Source: Ischnura elegans (lineage: Eukaryota > Arthropoda > Insecta > Odonata > Coenagrionidae). Taken from it: a DNA stretch of 64,000 bases. Shown here piece by piece: positions 38,301 through 47,300 of this stretch (its first letter is position 1; each line of letters begins with the position of its first letter). The notes beneath the pieces are model-generated. The model did not search any database. It was not told the DNA's origin and saw only the letters and a list, made by a program, of their open reading frames with translations. A program made the position numbers and the translations under genes. The stretch covers positions 60,672,968-60,736,967 of the forward strand of contig NC_060257.1 in assembly GCF_921293095.1 (NCBI RefSeq), in the 5' to 3' direction.

Positions 38301-41300
38301 TTAATGTTTTATATTCAGTCTGAGTTTGAAGACGAGAATTAACTAATTCCAAAACACAGAAAGGATCAGATTTTCCACCTAAATCCGCAGCAACCAGACC
38401 CTGAGCTTTATACACTTTAACTGTTAAATGACCAACATCCTTCCAGTTGTGGAAGGTATTCCAAATAATCTGAAATGAAGGAAAAAGAAGTATCATTTCA
38501 CCACATTGCACATACCTGTTAGAAAGGCTTTGATTGATTTGGTAAAGTGATAATTATGAATTCATGCTTTTTCTAGTTGTGTAAGAATACTGAAAATACC
38601 AAAAAAAGAAAACTGTATGTACACTGCCTCTAAACATTAAGAAACTCAAAGTCAAGAAGTTTTCAGGCTTGTATCTTCCAAGAAAACATCACATATCATA
38701 CTGAAAAATTGAAATTTTTCTCATATCACTAGTTTGTCACTTTTACGCATCCACCCAAAAGAATACGATTTAAGTACTGAGGTAATAACTATATTTTCGC
38801 CTTTTATATTATCACAACACCAGAGATGCTTTGTATCAAGATAGGGGAAAGATAAAAATGCAGTGAATTTTTGGTAAGGGGGTAAAATAGAATTTGAAGG
38901 CATTAAATCAGGACCATCTACTCTGCTACCATTCAGGTGACTATCATTTGCCATAAAATTTTCCAGTATTTTGTCTCCAATTTGTGCAATGGAAACAGAC
39001 AGGTATTTGAATTTTCCAATTTTTACAAAAATGAATTAACAATAATTAATCTCTAAAGCGATACTTACATATCTATTTTGAATAATTTTTCTTTCGATTG
39101 GATTTTCTTCATAGGAAGAGAGATCTGAAATGGTTTCTGAAGCAGTGGTTCCACTGATAGTGAGTAATAAAAATAATGAACCAGACCCATCTTGAAGATC
39201 TTTCCATATTCTATGAGTTTTTTCTCTTTCAAGCTTAGAGAGATCAATAACACACCTAGAAAAGATAAAATAAATAAGGATAAGTCCAAGTTCGCTCTGA
39301 GAAAATGGCTTGGTGGTGAAACTGGTAGCACGCCTGACCGGCAATCGGGAGGTCCGGGTTCGAATCCCGGCTAAGGCAAATATTTTTTCATGGTGAACTT
39401 CATCCTTTGGTGTATCCAAAATCACTCCTTTACTACAATTTCCTATCTCTATACTTCATTCTATACCCCAGCAATAAAGCCGCACTAGATTTATTTTCAT
39501 TTTAGTCACAAAATATGAAGATTAACCTTTTCCCTACTATACACGTATATATACGTGTGGACGTTTCCTGACCCGGGAGACGACGGGCGTATATTTACGT
39601 GTGAGATTTTCCTGGCCAGGACAACGAAGGCCATATATATACGTTTTCTAGCTCTCTCCCTTTAAGGGCGGTCGTGGGTTTACGTTGTCTTTGTCTCGGG
39701 ACCTAACCCTGCGGGGTTTAGGATTTACCCTCGGAATCCGGGAGCAGGTACCTGGACCCCTCGCCTTTTATTACCCCTCTTAGTGGTAAGGGACAGCGGT
39801 CGTACAATTGTTTATCCAGTCAGTTTTCGAAATAAATATTAGTTCACTTCTCATAAAAAATAAACTAAGAATTGAATTATTTGTCTTTTGAGCTGCATTT
39901 AAAATTTTTAAACGAAATTCTACGATAAATATTAACTTATATCTCGAGCTATGTATAAACATCAACATGGAAATGCATTAATATTGACCTTAGAACTTCC
40001 TTTAAAATTTGACAATGCTCAGAAAAAAATGAGGAATTCAATTCAAAGTCTGCAATTTACGTGCAAGCAACAATTAAGCATTTGCTAAATACATATAAGC
40101 AATACATAAGTTGACCGCGAACCAATGCCGCAGGTATGGTCTTAAACCCGGAAAGGAGGGAGCACAACTACTCTCGGAGTCTGGTATAATGCGGAGTCCC
40201 AGCGGGGAGGGGGTCGAAAAAGGTTCCACGAGACCCTTCTTAACGAACGTCCTCCAAAAATGCTCCGTACCACGAGAAAGAAGAGTCTCTTGGGGCTCAG
40301 TACAGCAGTCATGCTAAGACGAAAACTCCGCCGTCTCGAAAGGGTTAAGAAATGGCCTGAATTTATAAGACGATAATTATTCTGAACCCTTTCGTACTTG
40401 CGCCTACAAATGGAAAATGTTTTCCATGCTACTAGTAAAATGAGAATATTTTAAACCCCTATCAGTGGAGTTATTTTTTGGGGAGGAGTTCCCTTCGATT
40501 TGGGAGCATACTCAACAGGGTGCCCAGTCACTGAACTAGACCCTCCAACACTTTCTTAGCATGATTCCAAGGTCAACTTATTACACTAGCAGTGCTTTTT
40601 AGAAATGCATATTGTTCATGATTTTCAAATATTTACAAAGATCCTGACTAATCAGGGCACACCTCCACAAAAAAGGCGGCAAACGGAGATGAACAACTTT
40701 CTGCATCGACACTTGAGTGGGCCTGAGGAAGCCAACTGGAACGTTGGCGAAATATTGTCCTACAAAATGGATAAACACGGAAGAATACCCGGAAATATCA
40801 TCATAATCTCCGCGGAAGCCTACTTGGAAAGATTAACCAATATACTAACTTTGGTTGCAATCTGTGCAGCCATTTGGAAATGCGTTATGGATAGACAACA
40901 GACATCCTCTTTTTATATAGGGGAACCTGGGGCTGAATGGAATGGCAGGGGGGGAATGAGGAGAAGGATTTTTTTTAAGAGCGAAAAAAGTGCTGCGTAA
41001 TAACTATATCTAGTCCAGATCTAGTACAATCTGGACTATTTATAGATATTGCAGCTTTTTTCACACTTAAAAATCGCTTACCCTGTTCCCCCTGGGTTCC
41101 TCTATATAGATAGAGAGTAACATTCCCAGCTTTAAAAAGAGCCCTCTCTCCCAAGTTCTGGGGGGTGATCCATACTCCCCGGACCCAGATCATGAATGCC
41201 CACCCAAATTGAATCTGGACCTGGGAGTTAATCAGTCTTTTAGACCTTGCCCAATCCTTTAATGGCTAAGGTGACTCTGAAAGATAGCTTCTAATGATAA

Positions 41301-44300
41301 AAAAATAATAACAGTCAAACTAATGGTTCCCCCAAGCCCTAATTATAAACTTGTTTATTCAGTAAATTTTAAACGTTTTACTTTAATGATGAACGATGTC
41401 CTAGATTAAAAACATTGTTAACCAGAAATTTAATGTTGTTGTGATAGCTCACCTGCCCATAAAATCATCCTTTGTGCGGGAATCTTTGTCCCAAACAGTG
41501 ATTTCCAGATCTTGGGACTGGTCATCATACAAGTGCAGATCAAACTGTTCCAGCCAGTTAGGATTCAAGCTTTTGTATACTGTTTTGGTTTTGTACTTTT
41601 CATTTCCCAGCCTGTGAATATAAATGAAACGTTTATGAGAAAAACAGAAAAAGAAGAGGAAGATTTAATTCCTACTGAATGAGATATCATTCAATCGCGA
41701 AGAAAGTAATTTTAATACATAGGTATTAAGGTTGCAAAGATTCTTAGACTGTCAAATTTTTGTCATTGCAATGCATTTAAATACTCAGTAGAATGTCAAT
41801 AATTGGCTTTAATTGACACACTTCTGAATTATTAAACTGCTCAGCAGGGTTAACCAACCCAACTTAATTTACCAATCTGACAGTGAGATCAAGTGTCAGA
41901 AATATTCACTGACATAACTGCAATGAGGGAAACTTGAAAATGTCAGATTGACTCCCAACCCTACAGGACATGTATTTTCATGAGCTCCAATCATACAGGA
42001 TTAATGTTTCAACAAAAACAGCATGATGAACCTTGAGAATGCCTTTAAAATTTTATTTCGAATGCAAACTTTTAAACGATAGGAAATATTTTCTCTTTTA
42101 GCTAATTATTGTTAACTTATGTGTACTGGCCTCACTTATATAGCCGAAGATGCAACGTTGACATTGTTTGCATTTCGCTTAGCAGAACCAACACAAATAA
42201 TTAGTAAGTAGCCCAGCAGTGACAGATATCATTCCAATGCTGTCAGAATATTTTGGTGCTAAATTTCCCGTGATACAATTTTTTGGAAATATTCCTGACA
42301 TCTTATCCAACTTCCACAATGGAAAGTTCTTTAAAAACATAGAGAATATCTTGCATACACCTATAAAAGGGACACAGACATCATAGATGCAAAAAACACT
42401 AATTTAAATCTCACATGACTCACTCTGAGGTCTCACAAAAAGGATATGTAAAGTTACTTATATTTTAATAAAAATTAAAAAGTGAATGCTATAAAAATTT
42501 TAAATATGGGCACAAAATTCAATTCATGGAAATTTTCACTGGAAAAAATAAGTAGATAGCCGTCAAAGGTCCATGTATACGATGGACAAATTATTGACAT
42601 TCTATGCTATATGATTTTTTCGTTACACTTGCTATAAAAACCGAACTCTGGTTAATACTATACTGCTAAAAGTTGAAATATTTCACACCAATACACATAG
42701 GAACACACATACAAGAAATAGAGTGACAATATAAGTGATACATTAAACTACATCTTCACAGTGAGATACAAAAGGGATTGTTTCTATGTGGCAGGTAGTG
42801 TTTTCAGTGAATGTAAACTGTCACTATTGTACATGGAAAAATAATTGAGCCTTCTTGTACAATAGGTATTCAAAGAAGTAATTTTAGTGATCATGAAAGA
42901 CAAAGCAGGATTAAAACATGATCAACTCTTTCACCGCAACTATCAAAATTAAAGCTTGAATTCCTTCATAAGGGTACCAGTACCTTTATGAATGATCGTA
43001 ATAAAAACACAAAAAAACCAAACATTTGAAAAGGTCACGCATCAAAGAAATATTAAAGAAAAATGGCCTACTACTGTTCTAGAAGGCTCAATTTTGGTAC
43101 TGTTACAACCAAGGCAAAAATAAATATGTGAACGAAAACACACACAAAAAAAGTAACGTAACCAAAAGCAAAAAAAAAATAAAAAAAATAATTTTGGAAT
43201 AAATTGTGAATTTTTTAAATAATTTTTTGAGTTTATAGGAGATTCATGTTTTAATACCCTGCTTAGGTGTAGAATTTGTGAGCAGATGGATACCTCTCCC
43301 ACACCTGAACTTGACATAAGGGTCACTGAGGCCATCCATGTCCATTGCGAGCAGGTTTTTCCCTTCTATAAGCACTATGGTGACAACTGAACTCCATATT
43401 TGACTCTTCAGCCGACGATTGACATCTGATAACTTGGTGTTCCTCTGAAAGTACTGCAAAAGAGAAATGACACCATACAGACAGTGGATCATTGAAGAAA
43501 GAAATGACAGCCCACGCCATTAAGCCAGTAAAAATAAACAAGTGATCTTAAGCAGAGCATTTTCAATACAGAGCAACTTGATGTGATTGTTAAGTCTCCT
43601 AAACATCACCAAGACATTCTCTTTTAAGCGTATCTAGGATTTTTTTATTTCATCAACAGTGGTACCAAATGTACTACCTCGGCATACAAATGCCAACTTA
43701 ATTCAGTGTTTATTAATGCATCTATATCAGGATCAAATTTATATCAAACAATGAAATTTAATTTCCAGGTATCAAATACATAGGAGAGCATGACTACTTC
43801 AAACAGCTTTTAAATGTGTTTTCATAGCAAATTTATTAAAAATATGCCGCAGGTAGTTGGTTTGATACCACCGTTAAATGCATGAATAAAGCATAAGATT
43901 CACTAATAATCAAAATTGTGCATCATTATAGAAAACTCTCATATTTTTGTACGTATACACTAGTAAGCTTCTTTTAATTATCTGTACACAAAAGATATGA
44001 GAGTTCTTCTTTGAATTTCAATATCCCCAAACCAAATACCAAATAATGTGGGAGTGGTTATCTCCAACTCAACTAATATTTGTAAGTTAACATTCTAGTG
44101 CTTGAGCACATGATTACTGCAGTCTAAGACCTACTCATCTGATATGTACGGTAACCTGTATTGTGATTTCATTCACATGCACCTGCCATGCAACTATATA
44201 ATAATTAGCCATGAAATTTAGTGATGGAAGTGATGGTGAAATAGAATGATTCAAGATAATTGCATGGCAATATCAGCCACTACTTTAACTTGAATGAATT

Positions 44301-47300
44301 TGTGCAATACATACAGGAAAAGAGTAGGTATTTACTTATGAGTGAATATAAATTAGATGGACTCAGAAATAATCTCATTAACTAAAACCTCCCATAATTT
44401 ACTGCACTGATGAAGAATTACCTACTGAAAATTCTCCACATACTGCCCTAAGTCAAAGATTTTCCGAGAAAGGTATCAAGCTTTACTATCCAAACCTTAC
44501 TAAATAATATGTAATAATAATAATCTCTTTTAGTATTCCCTCAATTTGAATTGTTTAACCTTGAATGAAACGAATTTAACTTTATCGACTCGGGAAAGAA
44601 AATATAATCAATATTCTTATCCAATAAAAGTAACAAACTTAGCATCCCTTAAATTTTGAGCTTGTAAAAACAAAAAAATTACATAGGCTTTACCAGAGTA
44701 ATATAAAATGTACAATCCAGAAGTACCTAGTGATGGTAAATATCCATATTTGGATATTAATTGGCTGATTTCACTGTAATCAACATAGCACATCTTATGA
44801 TTAAAATTATCTACATCTAAACCCCTCAAAGTATAAAATTTTCACTTTGCCAACTATGATTCTCAGCATCAGATGAAAGCTATTAACAGAGTCAAATTTT
44901 TTTCATTTATAAGCTTGTTGTTTCCGTTTGGGACATGCCTAAGTGGATCTTCAAAAATGAATGAGCACAATGTATTTACTAAGATTTTTGCAAGGCCTTC
45001 ACTAATCCTTATTTATATCCTTAAAAAATTCCTAGCATGAGGAATAAAGAAAATTCACTAATTCTTGGTTAACTTTGTGGTATTCCATTATTTCCTGGAT
45101 ATAGACAGTTACTTATACCACTTATTTTACAAGAGCGCGACTCGGGTTTCAATGAGTAATCATCATCATCAGGCGCTAATTATAATTTGTTATTGTTTGT
45201 TATTTGTTAAACAAATTATAATTAGCGCCTGATGATGATGATTACTCATTGAAACCCGGGTCGCGCTCTTATAAAATAAGTGGTATAAGTAACTGTCTAT
45301 ATCCAGGAAATGAGGAATAAAGGTTAAACAGAAGTGACTGGTAAGAGAATTCAGATTCTCCAATCTTGTTTGTTGATTTGTGGGGACAAGAGTATAGGCG
45401 TATCAAGCAAGGGGGAGGGGGGGCAACCGCCCCCCAGAAGCGAAAATAAATTTAGTTCAAAACAAAAATTATGAACAAATTTTCCTTTTGAAGAAAAATG
45501 ACATTGGTATAAGACAAGGAACTAAAATAAATATCATTATTTTTTAAAGAAAATCATCAAGTAATAAATTGCAGTCATAATTTCCTTAAAGTTTTGGTTT
45601 CATTAACCTTTTCTGTGCAAAAAAAGTAACAACTTGAATGATCCCCGCTAGTTTCCCCCCTCCCCCCTCAGTTTTGATTCTGGGTACGCCCATGGACAAG
45701 AGTTATAAGAGTCACTGATGTTTAATTTTAGTTAAAAGTTTTAGCCTTTAATTTAAAGATGAAAGCGTAATTGCTGTTGTTAAACTGTTGTTCCTGAAAG
45801 TGAAAGAGAATGGTTGGAGAGCCTGCAATATCACAACAGTCACACAGTACATCACAGAAACCTACGCACAAAGTGTGGGCAATGCTAGAGACAGTACAAG
45901 AATATATACTGGGAGATGAGTAAGAATATTAATACAGGTAATTATGTGCCAACATATGCTATGGTAAATAAACACTAAGGAACCACTAAGGATTTTTGTA
46001 GGATCCAGAAAGAATACTTAATGTCACAAGTACCCATTCCTTGGTGAATAAAAAAATGCTTCAATCATGCGAATAAAAAAATTCATGTTCAGTACAAAGT
46101 ATGCTTGGAAAAAGTTTAAAAATTTCTTACGGATCAGGTACACCATAACGCAGCATGCAAATAAATGTAATGCAATTTCTGATAGGTATAGCTAAAAGAC
46201 ACAAAAAGGGAAATAAAATTGAGGGTCAGATTACAGGGTCACACTCACTAATTAAAATTCATTTTAGAAAACAAGGGGATATACACCATTTACGGGTTAA
46301 TAACTAGTAACTGTAGTATATACAGATTATCATCTATTGTTGGTAATTACAGGAATCTAAACATTAATAATAAACACTAATTACCTAAAAAGAAAGTGCT
46401 TTGTAAATCATCGAAGTATTTCTGTGCCACAAATTAACATAAACTAGATTTTATAATTAAACATTAATATAGAATTAAGAAATTGATTTCGTAATAAATT
46501 ACTCAAAAGTATGATAGGGATTTGATGATTTTTCATTCAAATAGAACAGCCTAACACTCTTTATCAAAACATAGGAAATACAGCAAAATACCTGAATTAA
46601 AAACAGAGGAAATAATTTACGAACTCTGAGTAAGACCCGAGAACAGACAAATGTTACATCAGATATCCTAATATGAAAGATAACTATAGTATACCAATGA
46701 GTCTATAGAACGAAGAAGATAACCTTCGCTAAGCGGAAAAACCTCTGATTGGGCAATAATCTCTTGATGCCCATGAGATGAAAGATGATTTGAGTCAACA
46801 TATAGAGAAATATAGCCTTTGAACTATCTTTTAAGACATTTCACCTGAAGATTAATTGTCATTAGACTTGGCAATGTACATGAATGTCACAGGCATGATG
46901 TATTAGCGGTGAGTTGGATACTTGAACGAATTATACATACATACTACTCAAAATCGGGTTGGATCAAACCATTGGGACAAGACTAGTAGAACTAGTGCAA
47001 CTACTTCTGTATCTTACAAACATTTCAAGGGGACATGAGCTCCATAACCCTCCTCACTCGCTAAGTCACTGTCTTAGCTAAATGCTGCCAAGCTGCCGAA
47101 AACAGTTGTACATACATGTCAGGATTTCAATTCACTTTAATTGGCTTCTAACATTCCTCTTTTGTAATTTTACCGAGAATATAAGTTAGAAGTGGGAAAT
47201 CATGGAAGCATCCTACTTGCTTATGCCAGGGATCTTGGTAGAATGCCAATGCTAATCAGATCATCCAACACACGATAACAATTGTGAGACAGGTTATATG

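Larger units (their letters stand above)
45091..45310. repeat. 220-bp near-perfect palindrome carrying two hammerhead-like motifs
   Basis: Arms of about 100 bases run from TTTCCTGGATATAGACAG to its inverse with only a few differences, around a loop of about 18 bases (ATTGTTTGTTATTTG). Part of one arm recurs at 58205-58290 (ACTTATACCACTT, GGGTTTC, ATCATCATCAGG). It lies in the first MCTP intron. Confidence 0.9.

Noticed and set aside
40605-41000. Plus-strand frame of 131 codons.
   Set aside because: It spans a hammerhead-like motif and the start of an inverted repeat; no protein motif.
46131-46178. A 48-base segment on the minus strand flanked by good acceptor and donor, with RYGVPDP just before the donor, resembling the D-P of a C2 loop.
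   Set aside because: The only stop-free frames do not fit phase 0 on both sides, and the rest (CITFICML) does not match a C2 strand or its calcium ligands.
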